A stretch of DNA of 32,667 nucleotides from Candidatus Limosilactobacillus faecipullorum (lineage in GTDB: Bacteria; Bacillota; Bacilli; Lactobacillales; Lactobacillaceae), in assembly GCA_019118465.1 (NCBI GenBank), contig DWYX01000025.1, positions 1-32,667 on the forward strand, in the 5' to 3' direction. Shown here piece by piece: positions 7,874 to 17,146 of this stretch. The notes below the pieces were generated by a model, which ran no database searches, was not told the DNA's origin, and was given only the letters and a program-made list of their open reading frames with translations. The translations under genes and the position numbers were made by a program. The first letter of the stretch is position 1. Each line of letters begins with the position of its first letter.

Positions 7874-10105
7874 GTGTCACGCAAAAAAGAATTAACTCAT
7901 GATGACGTAAAAAAGATGGTCGCTTCCTATATGAATGGGGAGCACGTTGCCCTCGTTGAGAAGGCTTATCACTTTGCGGCGGTTGCCCATGCAAACCAAG
8001 TCCGGAAATCCGGTGAACCCTACATTATTCATCCAATTCAAGTTGCGGGAATTTTGGCAAACTTACGGATGGACCCCGAAACGGTATGTGCTGGTTATAT
8101 GCACGATATTGTTGAAGATACTGGCGCCGCCCTTGACGATATTAAAGAATTATTTGGCCCAACGATTGCTTTAATTGTTGATGGCGATACCAAAATTAGT
8201 AAGATTCACTATAAGTCAAATAAGGAACAGATGGCGGAAACGCACCGAAAACTCTTGCTTGCGATGAGTAAAGATATCCGGGTGATGATCGTAAAGCTTG
8301 CTGACCGACTTCATAACATGCGGACTTTGCAACATCTCCGGCCAGATAAGCAACGGCGAATTTCAAACGAAACCTTGGAAATCTATGCTCCAATTGCCGA
8401 TCGGTTAGGGATTAGTACCATTAAATGGGAATTAGAAGACCTTTCCTTACGTTATCTTAATCCTCAACAGTACTACCGGATTGTGCACTTGATGAATTCT
8501 CGGCGGGACCAACGGGTTAACTACATTAACGTTGCGATCGAGAAAGTTAAGGCGGTAATTGGTGATCTTGATTTAGGCGGAAATGTCGAAATTTATGGTC
8601 GGCCAAAACATATTTATTCTGTTTACCGGAAAATGGTGACCCAACATAAGCAATTTAGTGAAATCTATGATTTACTTGCGATCCGGGTTGTAGTTGATTC
8701 GATTCGGGATTGTTACGCGGTTTTGGGGGCTATTCACACGAGCTGGAAACCAATGCCTGGGCGCTTTAAGGACTACATTGCCATGCCAAAGGCTAATGGT
8801 TACCAATCCTTGCATACCACGGTAATTGGACCAGAAGGGCGCCCATTAGAAATCCAAATTCGGACCCATAAGATGCATGAAGTGGCTGAATTTGGGGTCG
8901 CTGCCCACTGGGCTTACAAGGAAGGGAAGACCAATGGGGTTGACCAAACTAGTCGCGATAGCAAAAAATTAAACGTCGTTAAAGAAATCCTCGAATTACG
9001 CCAAGAAAGCAACGGTACTGACGAATTCATGCAAGGAGTCCAAAGTGATATCTTCGCTGATAAGGTTTATGCTTTCACTCCAAAGGGAGATGCCATTGAA
9101 ATGCCCAAGGGGGCCGGCCCCTTAGATATGGCTTACCAAATCCATACCGAAGTTGGTAATCATACCACTGGTGCCAAGGTCAACGGTCGGATTGTCCCGC
9201 TTAATTACGAAATTAAAAATGGGGATATTGTTGATATTTTAACTTCTTCCTCATCTGCAGGGCCCAGCCGAGACTGGCTTGATCTTGTTTCAACGCGGCG
9301 GGCTCGGAATAAGATTCGCCAATTCTTCCGGTTACACAATCGGGAAGAAAACATTGAAGCTGGTTTGCGGATGATTGAAAATTTGCTTCGTGATCACGGC
9401 TTTAATTCAAGTGACTTCTTGACTGCCAAACAAGAAGCTAAAGTTGCCCAACAAATGCATTACAATACGGCGGAGGATTTGTTTGCCGCCATCGGCTTTG
9501 GGGATGTACCACCACTCGGGGTTGTCAACCGCTTTACGGCAGATATCCGGAAGCAACAGAAGGCGGATCGGCAACGGCAAGCAGAAAAAGAGTTGTTGGA
9601 AGAACATAAAACCCTTGATCAACAATCGGAAAAGAAGCGGCTAACAACTTCAAATGACGGGATTATCGTCGAAGGGGTCGATAATCTATTAACCCGATTG
9701 AGTCATTGTTGTAGTCCGATTCCGGGGGATGACATTGTTGGTTACATCACGAAAGGCCGGGGCGTTTCGGTTCACCGGCGCGATTGCCCGAACGTTAAGG
9801 CGAGTGAACAAAGTGGGCAACGGTTAGTTTCGGTTTACTGGGCTAATCCACAGGGTGATAAAACCAATTACGATGCTGACATTGAAGTCCAAGGGTATAA
9901 CCGCAATGGCTTACTGAGTGATGTTGTGCGGACGGTTAATAATAAAACCCGGTACCTTAACTCAATTAACGGAAAGGTTGATCACAACCGAATGGTAACG
10001 ATTTCCTTAACTGTTGGTGTACGGAACTTAAACCATCTCCAATTAATTGAAGCTGCCTTGAAGAACTTGGCAGATGTTTATGTTGTTAAACGGGTCATTC
10101 ACTAG
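7874..10105 (+). CDS. rel: Bifunctional (p)ppGpp synthase/hydrolase
   Basis: The 743-residue Rel/RSH protein makes and degrades (p)ppGpp in the stringent response, on ribosomes. The hydrolase HD domain is intact: H53, H77-D78, E81-D82 (HDIVEDT), and D144 with N148 (LADRLHN). The synthetase has GRPKHIYS at 242-249, the catalytic Asp266 (IYDLLAIR) with Glu326 (LEIQIRT), and [19 protein letters not shown] between. A TGS domain follows (about 388-450), then a zinc-finger segment with HCCSPIPGD (about 614-622), and a C-terminal ACT/RRM domain. The start is GTG 7874 behind GGGGGAG. Nine bases separate its stop from dtd. All catalytic residues for both activities are present, so it should be bifunctional. 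Confidence 0.97.
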   Translation: MSRKKELTHDDVKKMVASYMNGEHVALVEKAYHFAAVAHANQVRKSGEPYIIHPIQVAGILANLRMDPETVCAGYMHDIVEDTGAALDDIKELFGPTIALIVDGDTKISKIHYKSNKEQMAETHRKLLLAMSKDIRVMIVKLADRLHNMRTLQHLRPDKQRRISNETLEIYAPIADRLGISTIKWELEDLSLRYLNPQQYYRIVHLMNSRRDQRVNYINVAIEKVKAVIGDLDLGGNVEIYGRPKHIYSVYRKMVTQHKQFSEIYDLLAIRVVVDSIRDCYAVLGAIHTSWKPMPGRFKDYIAMPKANGYQSLHTTVIGPEGRPLEIQIRTHKMHEVAEFGVAAHWAYKEGKTNGVDQTSRDSKKLNVVKEILELRQESNGTDEFMQGVQSDIFADKVYAFTPKGDAIEMPKGAGPLDMAYQIHTEVGNHTTGAKVNGRIVPLNYEIKNGDIVDILTSSSSAGPSRDWLDLVSTRRARNKIRQFFRLHNREENIEAGLRMIENLLRDHGFNSSDFLTAKQEAKVAQQMHYNTAEDLFAAIGFGDVPPLGVVNRFTADIRKQQKADRQRQAEKELLEEHKTLDQQSEKKRLTTSNDGIIVEGVDNLLTRLSHCCSPIPGDDIVGYITKGRGVSVHRRDCPNVKASEQSGQRLVSVYWANPQGDKTNYDADIEVQGYNRNGLLSDVVRTVNNKTRYLNSINGKVDHNRMVTISLTVGVRNLNHLQLIEAALKNLADVYVVKRVIH

Positions 10106-10113
10106 GAGGTTAT

Positions 10114-10551
10114 ATGCGCGTATTACTACAACGGGTTAATCACGCCCAAGTCAAAGTTGATGGTGAAGTGGTCGGTAAGATCAAGAAAGGCTACCTCCTT
10201 TTGGTTGGTTTTGCCCCTGATGACACCAGTGATAAGGTTGACTACTTAGTCCATAAGATTACGAATTTAAGGGTCTTTGAAAGCGAACCTGGGAAGATGA
10301 ACCTAGGTCTCAAAGATGTCGATGGTGAGATTCTTTCAGTTTCCCAATTTACTCTCTACGCTGACGTAAAAAAGGGGAATCGGCCGGGCTTCTCAAATGC
10401 AGCTAAGCCGGACTTGGCCAAACTTCTCTATGAAGAATTTAATCAAAAGCTAGCAGCAACTGGGATTCATGTTGAAACTGGCCATTTTGGTGCTGATATG
10501 AAAGTCGAACTGGAAAACGATGGGCCAGTAACGATTTTTTATGAGAAATAA
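10114..10551 (+). CDS. dtd: D-aminoacyl-tRNA deacylase
   Basis: The 145-residue enzyme hydrolyses D-amino acids mischarged onto tRNA, D-Tyr-tRNA being the classic substrate, and also acts on Gly-tRNA(Ala) in the family. The two signature motifs are SQFTLYAD (77-84) and the NDGPVT segment (135-140), whose Gly-cisPro enforces chirality. Length is normal. ATG 10114 follows AGGAGG. It is the last gene of the rel unit; rel-dtd adjacency is also seen in Bacillus. What follows is a structured non-coding stretch without a classical plus-strand terminator. Confidence 0.96.
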   Translation: MRVLLQRVNHAQVKVDGEVVGKIKKGYLLLVGFAPDDTSDKVDYLVHKITNLRVFESEPGKMNLGLKDVDGEILSVSQFTLYADVKKGNRPGFSNAAKPDLAKLLYEEFNQKLAATGIHVETGHFGADMKVELENDGPVTIFYEK

Positions 10552-10836
10552 TAAGAGGATGGGAAAGCCTCATCCATTAGCCAGCGAACGAGTGAGCTCA
10601 TTCAGCTACTGCTCTGGCATGGCTAGTTAGTGATTATAGATACAACAAAAGGCCACTAATTAAGGTTAAGTAACCAACTTATCGTTAGTAGCTTGTCTGC
10701 CTACGATAAGATTAAGCATTGAAATTTTAACATTTTGGACGTTAGTGAAGAATGTCAAATTCAATGCTGTGCCGGCTACGTTCCAACCTTCAAATTAGTG
10801 GCCTTAGTAGTTTCTGTCCAGCTTCTTTATAAAAAA
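10552..10836. other. Structured non-coding element between convergent genes
   Basis: Nothing here looks coding, but it is full of paired elements. A small hairpin spans 10557-10575 (GGATG/CATCC). TAGCCA (10578-10583) pairs with TGGCTA (10620-10625) around the near-palindrome GAGTGAGCTCATTC (10590-10603). The main body is a three-way junction. P1 pairs AAGGCCACTAATT (10649-10661) with AATTAGTGGCCTT (10793-10805), and AAGGTT (10662-10667) with AACCTT (10785-10790). P2 pairs CTTATCGT (10678-10685) with ACGATAAG (10703-10710). P3 pairs GCATTGAA (10716-10723) with TTCAATGC (10760-10767) and goes on with TTT/AAA and ACATT/AATGT. Read on the minus strand P1 is followed by TTTTGTTGT. It could be a terminator-like 3' region, an RNA, or a MITE-like repeat. 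Confidence 0.6.
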
Positions 10837-11676
10837 TTAAAACCGCCCCAAGATTTGATCAACGCTTGGGCCATAGCTTTCCCCAAACAGGATTAAATGC
10901 ATGCACAGGTAATAGAACTGATACCATGAGAGGCGGTCATTTAAACCTGGTCCAAGGGGTAAGACGCTTTGATAACCATTGTAGAAATCCTTTTCAAAGC
11001 CCCCAAAGATAGTGGTCGTGGCAATATCGAATTCCCGATCACCGTAGACGGCATCAGGGTCAATTAATAAAGGTTGGCCTTGATCATCAAACATAAAGTT
11101 ACCGGCCCAAAGATCGCCATGAAGGAGGCTTGGTTGAACTGAATGGTTAGCGTAGTAATGTTTAAAGGCAGTGACCATCTTGTCAAAGTGTTGGGCTCGC
11201 CAGTCGTTCCAAACACCATTTGACTTAGCAGCTTCAACTTCAGGTAGTAAACGTTGATGCACATAGAAGTCGACCCAGTCGGGATTCCACTGGTTATTTT
11301 TAACTAGGACTTTTGTCTTATGGTTAGTTGAAAAGCCAAATTTATCATTAGTAATTTGGTGCAACTTTGCGACGGCTTGGCCAAGTTTATATTGGTCTTC
11401 CCAGCCGCTTTCAATCCATTCAAGAATTAAAAAGGCGTTGCCTTCGATTTCCCCTTGAGCAACTGGATGGGGAACCTTAATTGCTTGTTCGAGGGCGGCG
11501 AGGCCATCCCGTTCGTGATCAAAATACGTGGCGGGACGGTTTGGTTGGACCTTGATAAAGTAAGGCTTATTATCAGCAATAACCTTAAAGGCAAGGTTAA
11601 TATCCCCACCAGATACTGGTTGATGACTTGTAATTTTTGCTAAAGGTAATTGTTCAAACCATTGATCATTTAGCAT
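10837..11676 (-). CDS. Fructosamine kinase family protein
   Basis: The 279-residue protein belongs to the fructosamine/ketosamine-3-kinase family within the aminoglycoside-phosphotransferase fold. These enzymes phosphorylate sugar adducts on amino groups and help deglycate proteins or free amino acids. The ATP-binding lysine is in YFIKVQPN (about residue 42). The catalytic loop HGDLWAGN is at 186-193 with metal-binding LLIDPDAVYGDREFDIA at 203-219. Length fits bacterial YniA-like members. The start is ATG 11676; only a weak AAAGAAGA precedes it. It converges on dtd and follows the amidase gene on the same strand, with 21 bases between, so the two may be co-transcribed. The natural substrate is unknown. 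Confidence 0.88.
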   Translation of the reverse strand: MLNDQWFEQLPLAKITSHQPVSGGDINLAFKVIADNKPYFIKVQPNRPATYFDHERDGLAALEQAIKVPHPVAQGEIEGNAFLILEWIESGWEDQYKLGQAVAKLHQITNDKFGFSTNHKTKVLVKNNQWNPDWVDFYVHQRLLPEVEAAKSNGVWNDWRAQHFDKMVTAFKHYYANHSVQPSLLHGDLWAGNFMFDDQGQPLLIDPDAVYGDREFDIATTTIFGGFEKDFYNGYQSVLPLGPGLNDRLSWYQFYYLCMHLILFGESYGPSVDQILGRF

Positions 11677-11697
11677 GCTACTAATCTTCTTTCTAAA

Positions 11698-12579
11698 CTA
11701 TTTTCCAGCTCGATTTTGACAAAATTGGTTCAACCCGGTCACAACTTCGTTTGCGACTTGATTCTGGTAACGAACGGTTTTGATTTGATGAAAATCTTTT
11801 TTAGTATTAATGTAGCCCATTTCGCAGAGAATCGCTGGTTGGGTATTTTCACGGATAACTAAGAAGTCACCAAAGTTAATTCCTAAGTTTTTCAAGGGAA
11901 GTGCACTGAACTGGCGATTAACAATTTGCGCCAATTCCCTGCTTGCTCCCCGATGGTAATAATAAGTGGTGACCCCACTTCCTTCATTTGCTTGGGGTGA
12001 AGAATCATAATGAAAACTAATGAAGACATCGGCTTTCGCTTCTTCCGCCATTTTCGGCCGCGGTTTAAGATCAACAAATTGGTCATTATCCCGGGTCATT
12101 ATTACCCGGGCGCCTTGCGCTCGTAATTTATTGGCAACTCGTTTGGCGAGAGCTAAAGTATAGGTTTTTTCCATATATTTAGGGTTATTACTATTATCAT
12201 GGTATTCAGCTCCCGAATCAGAACCTCCATGACCGGCATCGACCACAATCGTTGCCTCGCTTAAAGCGTTATGAGCGCCAAACTTGGTTTGATTTTTTAA
12301 CCGCCAAGCGGGCGCCCACGCAATTTGATGATCACCAATTCGTAATTTATACCAGCTATTGCTTTGACCAATAATCCGTACGGTTTCCGTTGTTTCCTGC
12401 TTAACTGGGGCATAAGTTAAGCCCGGACCTTGTCGCAAAATAACCGCGTTTTTGTGAACGGTAATTTGATTTTGCTTGGTAACAACAAAAATCAAGCAGA
12501 GCGCAAGCAAGAGTGGAACTAGGCAGAGTAAAAGTTGACGACGATCAAATGTGGACTTCAAGCAAAACGACCCCTTCAT
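11698..12579 (-). CDS. N-acetylmuramoyl-L-alanine amidase with SH3b domain
   Basis: The 293-residue exported enzyme cleaves the bond between N-acetylmuramic acid and L-Ala in peptidoglycan. A basic N-terminus and one hydrophobic segment (about residues 15-33, LLLCLVPLLLALCLIFVV) form a signal anchor or signal peptide without a clear cleavage site. A bacterial SH3 domain (about 37-95) has the usual LRQGPGLTY and WYKLRIG strands. The Amidase_3 catalytic domain has zinc ligands H117 (DAGHGG), E137 (MEKTY) and H190 (SFHYD), with catalytic E253 (LCEMGYI). ATG 12579 follows AAGGA. In Bacillus subtilis a similar gene, yrvJ, lies between dtd and hisS on the same strand; here it points the other way. 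Confidence 0.93.
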   Translation of the reverse strand: MKGSFCLKSTFDRRQLLLCLVPLLLALCLIFVVTKQNQITVHKNAVILRQGPGLTYAPVKQETTETVRIIGQSNSWYKLRIGDHQIAWAPAWRLKNQTKFGAHNALSEATIVVDAGHGGSDSGAEYHDNSNNPKYMEKTYTLALAKRVANKLRAQGARVIMTRDNDQFVDLKPRPKMAEEAKADVFISFHYDSSPQANEGSGVTTYYYHRGASRELAQIVNRQFSALPLKNLGINFGDFLVIRENTQPAILCEMGYINTKKDFHQIKTVRYQNQVANEVVTGLNQFCQNRAGK

Positions 12580-12598
12580 TAAGTTTTCCTTATCAATA

Positions 12599-12626
12599 AG
12601 TTTACGGCGCGAATTAAAAAAAGCAA
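12599..12626 (-). promoter_or_regulatory. Probable promoter of the amidase and kinase genes
   Basis: On the minus strand TTGCTT (complement of 12621-12626) and TAAACT (complement of 12599-12604) are 16 bases apart, about 20 bases upstream of the amidase start. The 12627-12719 stretch beyond it shows nothing else convincing. Confidence 0.5.
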
Positions 12627-12719
12627 GCGTTGGATAAGCAAAATGAAGTGGTGAAATTTACCAAATTATTAATTTTAGTTAACCCTTTAATAAAGTCGAT
12701 CAACTTTACTAATAAATGC

Positions 12720-12749
12720 TTGACGGATCCTGGTAAAAACGAGTATTGT
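12720..12749 (+). promoter_or_regulatory. Promoter of the hisS-aspS operon
   Basis: TTGACG (12720-12725) and TATTGT (12744-12749) are 18 bases apart and place the transcript start near 12756, at the beginning of the T-box leader. Confidence 0.65.
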
Positions 12750-12750
12750 A

Positions 12751-12965
12751 GATGAGGATCAAATAGCGAAAAGTAGCCAGTGAGAAGGATTGATTAGTTA
12801 GAACTTACTTAGCGAACTGGAGATGGTGAAAGCCCAGTTAAGCGAAAACTAAGTGACCCCTTTGAGGTTATAATCGTCGTTTTGCGACGTTATCCCTGAG
12901 TGATACCAAGGTGGTACCGTGCTTTTTTTGCACCCTTGTGAAAGCAGGGGTGTTTTTTATTTTTA
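12751..12965 (+). promoter_or_regulatory. T-box leader of hisS-aspS, apparent GAC (Asp) specifier
   Basis: This leader senses uncharged tRNA and controls read-through into hisS-aspS. The T-box AAGGTGGTACCGTG (12908-12921) is a variant of AGGGTGGNACCGCG. The terminator pairs CACCCTTGT (12931-12939) with GCAGGGGTG (12944-12952), followed by six T residues. In Stem I, ACTTAG (12807-12812) pairs with CTAAGT (12849-12854) and AACTGG (12815-12820) with CCAGTT (12834-12839), enclosing AGATGGTGAAAG. The triplet directly 3' of the ACTTAG/CTAAGT stem is GAC (12855-12857). In the glyQ leader of this window the equivalent position holds GGA, which fits glycine, so GAC is the best specifier candidate. Confidence 0.88.
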
Positions 12966-13000
12966 GGGATAATGGTTAAAGAAGCTAGGAGGGAAATGAA

Positions 13001-14296
13001 ATGCGTTATCAACGACCAAAAGGAACGGCTGATATTCTACCAGGTGAATCAATTAAGTGGCAGTATGTTGAAGACCAAGCGCGGCGAATTTTCAAAACTT
13101 ATGATTATCAAGAAATCCGGACGCCGATGTTTGAAAGCTATGAAGTTTTCTCTCGTTCAGCCGGTGATACTTCAGATGTTGTAACGAAGGAAATGTATGA
13201 CTTTAAGGATAAAGGGGACCGCCATGTTGCCTTGCGACCAGAAGGAACAGCTGGGGTTGTCCGAGCCTTTAATGAAAATAAGCTTTATGGACCAGAATTT
13301 AAGCGGCCATATAAGGTTTACTACATGGGACCAATGTTCCGTTATGAACGGCCTCAATCCGGTCGGCAACGTCAATTCCACCAAATTGGGGTTGAAGCTT
13401 TTGGAAGTGACAATCCGGCGGTTGATGTGGAAGTCATCGCCATGGCTTGTCAACTTTTTGCAAAGCTTGGTTTAAGCAATCTCCGGGTGGCTGTTAACTC
13501 ATTAGGGGATAAAGAAAGTCGGGATAACTACCGGCAAGCCCTAATTGACTACTTAAAACCCCACTATGATGAATTAAGTGAAGATTCACAAGAACGGTTG
13601 GAAAAGAATCCGCTCCGGGTATTAGATAGTAAGGATCCACGCGATAAGCAATTTGTTGATGATGCCCCATCAATTCTTGACTACCTCACTCCAACGGCTC
13701 ATGACCGCTTTGAAATGGTAAAGCAAATGCTTGATGCCTTGAAAATTGACTACGTCGTTGATGACACCATGGTTCGGGGACTTGACTACTATAACCACAC
13801 GATTTTTGAGGTGATGGTGCAAGCTAAGTCCTTAGGTAAAGGTTATACGACGATCTGTGGTGGTGGTCGCTACAGTGGCCTAGTTGAACAACTCGGCGGT
13901 CCAGACATGCCAGGAGTTGGTTTCGGGATTGGCTTGGAACGGTTGATCTTGTTACTTGAAGAAGAAAAAGCCTGGTTGCCAGCCCAACCTAAGCTCGACC
14001 TTTACGTAGTTGGAATTGGTGAAGCAACTAACCTTGAATGCTTAAAGATCGTGCAGACGGCCCGGCAAGCTGGACTAATCGCAGAACGGGATTATCTTGA
14101 TCGCAAACCAAAGGCTCAATTTAAAACTGCTGCCAAAGCAGGCGCTAAGGTAGTTATTACGGTTGGAGCGCGTGAATTAGCAGATGGTAATGTTCACTTT
14201 AAGAATATGGCTAGCGAAGAAGAAGTCTCACTTAAGTTGACGGACTTATTAGCAGACTTTAACGGTGTTTACCAAGCACAATTGGGGGAAGAATAA
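13001..14296 (+). CDS. hisS: Histidine-tRNA ligase
   Basis: The 431-residue class II synthetase charges tRNA-His in the cytoplasm. The N-terminus [15 protein letters not shown] is typical. Motif 2 is [18 protein letters not shown] (about 113-130). The histidine-specific segments are [12 protein letters not shown] (about 259-270) and [14 protein letters not shown] (about 287-300), followed by motif 3 GFGIGLERL (about 307-315). The C-terminal anticodon-binding domain begins near residue 330. ATG 13001 follows AGGAGGG by 7 bases. Three bases separate it from aspS, and both respond to one T-box leader. Confidence 0.98.
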   Translation: MRYQRPKGTADILPGESIKWQYVEDQARRIFKTYDYQEIRTPMFESYEVFSRSAGDTSDVVTKEMYDFKDKGDRHVALRPEGTAGVVRAFNENKLYGPEFKRPYKVYYMGPMFRYERPQSGRQRQFHQIGVEAFGSDNPAVDVEVIAMACQLFAKLGLSNLRVAVNSLGDKESRDNYRQALIDYLKPHYDELSEDSQERLEKNPLRVLDSKDPRDKQFVDDAPSILDYLTPTAHDRFEMVKQMLDALKIDYVVDDTMVRGLDYYNHTIFEVMVQAKSLGKGYTTICGGGRYSGLVEQLGGPDMPGVGFGIGLERLILLLEEEKAWLPAQPKLDLYVVGIGEATNLECLKIVQTARQAGLIAERDYLDRKPKAQFKTAAKAGAKVVITVGARELADGNVHFKNMASEEEVSLKLTDLLADFNGVYQAQLGEE

Positions 14297-14299
14297 AAA

Positions 14300-16084
14300 A
14301 TGAAACGAACGAATTATGCAGGTCGAACGAATGAATCACAAATTGGCGAAGAAGTCGTCCTAAAGGGTTGGGTCGCTAAGCGCCGGAATCTTGGGGGCCT
14401 AATCTTTATCGATCTTCGTGACCGGGAGGGAATTGTCCAACTGGTCTTTAATGAAGAGGAAGATAAGACAGCTTTTGATGTTGCTAACGAATGCCGGAGT
14501 GAATACATTATTGAAATTCGGGGATTAGTTCGGGCACGAGCAGAAGCTAACCCTGACCTTCCAACTGGGAAAATCGAAGTTGAAGTTAAGGAAGCAAATA
14601 TCCTTGCTCGGTCAAAGACCCCTGCTTTTGAAATTAAAGATGATGTTGATGCATCAGAAGATTTACGGTTGAAGTACCGTTACATGGACTTGCGGCGGCC
14701 ACAGATGATGAAGAATATGAAGTTGCGGAGCAAAGTGGCTTCAATTGTTCACAATTACTATGACAACCACGATTTCATGGACGTTGAAACACCAAACCTA
14801 ACCCGTTCTACTCCTGAAGGGGCGCGGGACTTCTTAGTTCCTTCCCGGCTCTACGATGGTCATTTCTATGCTTTACCACAATCACCGCAATTGTTTAAGC
14901 AATTACTGATGGCAGCGGGAGTTGACCGGTACTACCAAATCGCCCGTTGTTTCCGGGATGAAGACTTGCGGGGGGACCGGCAACCTGAATTTACCCAAAT
15001 TGATACGGAAATGAGCTTTGCCACGGCGGAAGAAATTCAAGAAGTTACTGAAGGCTTGATTAAGCAAGTTATGAAGGAAGCGCTAGGGGTTGACGTCAAG
15101 ACTCCATTCCCAAGGATGGAATGGCAAGAAGCCATGGACCGCTTTGGTTCAGATAAGCCTGATACCCGGTTTGGGATGGAAATTCACGACCTTTCTGATA
15201 TTGTTAAGGATTCTTCCTTCAAGGTCTTCTCTGGAACGGTTGCAAATGGTAACTACGTTCGGGCAATTTGTGTTCCTGGTGGGGCTGATAAGTATTCCCG
15301 GAAAGATATTAGCAAAAAGGAAGAATACATCAAGCGTTACAATGCCAAGGGACTCGCTTGGGTAAAGGTAACAGCTGATGGTTACAATGGACCAATTGCG
15401 AAGTTCTTAAATGATTTGGCAACCCCAATCAATGATCGCCTTGGTGCAAAGGAAGGCGACTTGCTTCTCTTTGTTGCTGATTCCTTCCATGTTGTTTGCG
15501 ATTCCCTTGGCTATCTTCGGGAAGCGATTGCGAAGGAACTTGATATGATCAATCCTGGGCAATGGAACTACCTTTGGGTGGTTAACTGGCCAATGTTTGA
15601 ATACGACGAAGGCTTTGGTAAGTGGATTGCGGCTCACCACCCATTCACGATGTTGAATGAAGAAGACTTGCATTACCTTGAAGATGGGGAAGAACCTCAC
15701 AAGGCGCATGCCCAATCTTATGACATCATTTTGAACGGGAACGAAATTGGTGGAGGCTCAATCCGGATCCACGATCCAAAGGTCCAAGAGAAAGTTTTAC
15801 GAGCCCTTGGTTACACGAAGGAGCAAGCTAATGCTCGTTTTGGTTTCTTGCTTCGGGGACTTGAAAATGGGATGCCGCCTGAAGGGGGGCTTGCCTTTGG
15901 GTTTGACCGCTGGGTAATGCTCTTAGCTGGTGCTGATAACATTCGGGACGTCATTCCATTCCCTAAGAACTCCAAGGGGGTTGAACCAATGACGGCCGCT
16001 CCAGGAACGGTTGATCAAGCTCAACTTGATGAATTACACTTAACAGTTCAAAGTTCAACGACTGAGGATGACGAAGAAAAATAG
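14300..16084 (+). CDS. aspS: Aspartate-tRNA ligase
   Basis: The 594-residue bacterial-type class II enzyme charges tRNA-Asp. The order is an N-terminal anticodon-binding OB fold (about 1-105, with [19 protein letters not shown]), catalytic motif 2 [18 protein letters not shown] (about 218-235), the bacterial GAD insertion domain (roughly 285-420), and motif 3 [15 protein letters not shown] (about 530-545). Length is normal. Whether it is discriminating or also charges tRNA-Asn cannot be read with certainty. It is the second gene of the hisS-aspS operon. After the stop is a short AT-rich inverted repeat (AAATAGAA/TTCTATTT) that is a poor terminator. Confidence 0.98.
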   Translation: MKRTNYAGRTNESQIGEEVVLKGWVAKRRNLGGLIFIDLRDREGIVQLVFNEEEDKTAFDVANECRSEYIIEIRGLVRARAEANPDLPTGKIEVEVKEANILARSKTPAFEIKDDVDASEDLRLKYRYMDLRRPQMMKNMKLRSKVASIVHNYYDNHDFMDVETPNLTRSTPEGARDFLVPSRLYDGHFYALPQSPQLFKQLLMAAGVDRYYQIARCFRDEDLRGDRQPEFTQIDTEMSFATAEEIQEVTEGLIKQVMKEALGVDVKTPFPRMEWQEAMDRFGSDKPDTRFGMEIHDLSDIVKDSSFKVFSGTVANGNYVRAICVPGGADKYSRKDISKKEEYIKRYNAKGLAWVKVTADGYNGPIAKFLNDLATPINDRLGAKEGDLLLFVADSFHVVCDSLGYLREAIAKELDMINPGQWNYLWVVNWPMFEYDEGFGKWIAAHHPFTMLNEEDLHYLEDGEEPHKAHAQSYDIILNGNEIGGGSIRIHDPKVQEKVLRALGYTKEQANARFGFLLRGLENGMPPEGGLAFGFDRWVMLLAGADNIRDVIPFPKNSKGVEPMTAAPGTVDQAQLDELHLTVQSSTTEDDEEK

Positions 16085-16222
16085 AAGTTCTATTTAAAAA
16101 AGCTTTATTTAGCGCCAGCAACTCGCGGAATCGGTTTATGCTGAAATGCTTGGCCTAGTTGACTTTTAAGGTTTACATCATCAATTTATCAACAAAAAAT
16201 TGAGCAAAATTGAAACTTTCCA

Positions 16223-16251
16223 TTGACTTTCTTAGCGGCCTTGCCTAAAAT
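16223..16251 (+). promoter_or_regulatory. Promoter of rpsU
   Basis: TTGACT (16223-16228) and TAAAAT (16246-16251) are separated by exactly 17 bases. The 138 bases between the aspS stop and this promoter show no gene or clear terminator. Confidence 0.8.
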
Positions 16252-16268
16252 ATATTGCGTAGTGGATA

Positions 16269-16286
16269 AACCAGAACTTTCTGGTT
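16269..16286 (+). promoter_or_regulatory. Hairpin in the rpsU 5' leader
   Basis: AACCAGAA (16269-16276) and TTCTGGTT (16279-16286) form a compact perfect hairpin about 15 bases after the predicted transcript start and 40 bases before the rpsU start. It has no U-run, so it is not a terminator. It may stabilise the mRNA or be part of an autoregulatory r-protein leader. Confidence 0.45.
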
Positions 16287-16326
16287 ATAACAGTACGATT
16301 TTAAGCTCGGAGGGAGGGAATTAAAT

Positions 16327-16515
16327 ATGTCCAAGACTATCGTTCGGAAGAATGAATCATTAGACGATGCTCTTCGGCGCTTTAAACGTACGGTTTCACG
16401 GAACGGAACGCTTCAAGAATACCGCAAGCGTGAATACTATGAAAAGCCAAGTGTAAAACGCAAGTTGAAGTCTGAAGCGGCACGGAAGCGTAAGAATAAG
16501 CGCCGTCGTTACTAG
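16327..16515 (+). CDS. rpsU: Small ribosomal subunit protein bS21
   Basis: The 62-residue, extremely basic protein is bS21 of the 30S platform near the anti-Shine-Dalgarno end of 16S rRNA. The signature is plain: [19 protein letters not shown] at the start and an Arg/Lys-rich tail ending KRKNKRRRY. Length is close to the family norm of about 58. ATG 16327 follows GGAGGGAGGG. It is transcribed as its own short unit ending in a terminator before yqeY. Confidence 0.98.
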   Translation: MSKTIVRKNESLDDALRRFKRTVSRNGTLQEYRKREYYEKPSVKRKLKSEAARKRKNKRRRY

Positions 16516-16522
16516 TTGGCTC

Positions 16523-16555
16523 AAAGCTCCTGTTCGGTTGAATGGGGGCTTTTTT
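16523..16555 (+). terminator. Rho-independent terminator of rpsU
   Basis: AAAGCTCC (16523-16530) pairs with GGGGCTTT (16545-16552), the stem continues with GTTC/GAAT-type pairs, and a run of T residues follows. Read-through could feed yqeY, which starts 24 bases later. Confidence 0.85.
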
Positions 16556-16578
16556 GATATCAAAGGGGATGCAGATTA

Positions 16579-17025
16579 ATGAGTTTGTTAGATCAATTAA
16601 CTAAGGATATGGTTGTCGCAATGAAGGCAAAGGACAAGGAAACATTAAGCGTTGTCCGGATGTTAAAAGCTGCGGTTGCGAATGAAAAAATTAAGTTGGG
16701 TCACGACCTTAGTGATGACGAAGCTAATGGTGTCCTAGCCCGTGAATTTAAGCAACGGAAGGAATCGTTAGTTGAATTTGAAAAGGCCGGTCGAGAAGAC
16801 TTGATTAAGCAAATGAAGCATGAGCTCGAAATTGTTTCAGCGTACATGCCAAAGCAATTATCCGAAAGTGAAGTTGCGCAAATTGTTAAGGAAACGGTAG
16901 CTCAAGTAAAGGCTGAAAGTATGAAAGATTTCGGTAAAGTTATGGGTGCCATTATGCCAAAGGTTAAAGGTAAGGCCGACGGTAAGGTAGTTAACGAATT
17001 AGTTAAGAAGCTACTGCAAAAGTGA
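16579..17025 (+). CDS. yqeY: YqeY-like protein (GatB/YqeY domain)
   Basis: The 148-residue soluble, helical protein is related to the C-terminal tRNA-binding domain of GatB. The family start MSLLDQLTKDMVVAMKAKDK and the segments SVVRMLKAAVANEKI, YMPKQLSESEV and KDFGKVMGAIMPKVKGKADG are clear. Its biochemical role is unsettled; interaction with tRNA or amidotransferase substrates is inferred from the domain. ATG 16579 follows AAAGGGGAT. It sits between rpsU and phoH as in other Firmicutes. Confidence 0.93.
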   Translation: MSLLDQLTKDMVVAMKAKDKETLSVVRMLKAAVANEKIKLGHDLSDDEANGVLAREFKQRKESLVEFEKAGREDLIKQMKHELEIVSAYMPKQLSESEVAQIVKETVAQVKAESMKDFGKVMGAIMPKVKGKADGKVVNELVKKLLQK

Positions 17026-17055
17026 TCTTTTCTTACATGAATAAGGTTTACTTTT

Positions 17056-17106
17056 AAAGACTGGTTGCGGTTGGAGAAATTTCCATCCTCGGCTAGTCTT
17101 TTCTTA
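17056..17106 (+). terminator. Terminator after yqeY
   Basis: AAAGACT (17056-17062) pairs with AGTCTTT (17095-17101). The interior also holds GGAGAAATTTCC, which can fold on itself, and TTTTCTT follows. It ends the rpsU-yqeY stretch before the phoH promoter. Confidence 0.65.
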
Positions 17107-17146
17107 TAATCTCAGTTTGCCTTTTTGATTCACCATAAACTGGGTT

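Noticed and set aside
12674-12699. TAAAGT/ACTTTA inverted repeat upstream of the hisS promoter as an operator
   Set aside because: Six-base AT-rich arms are common in this background and the T-box already explains hisS control.
16078-16098. AAATAGAA/TTCTATTT at the aspS stop as a terminator
   Set aside because: AT-only short stem with almost no loop and no proper T-run.
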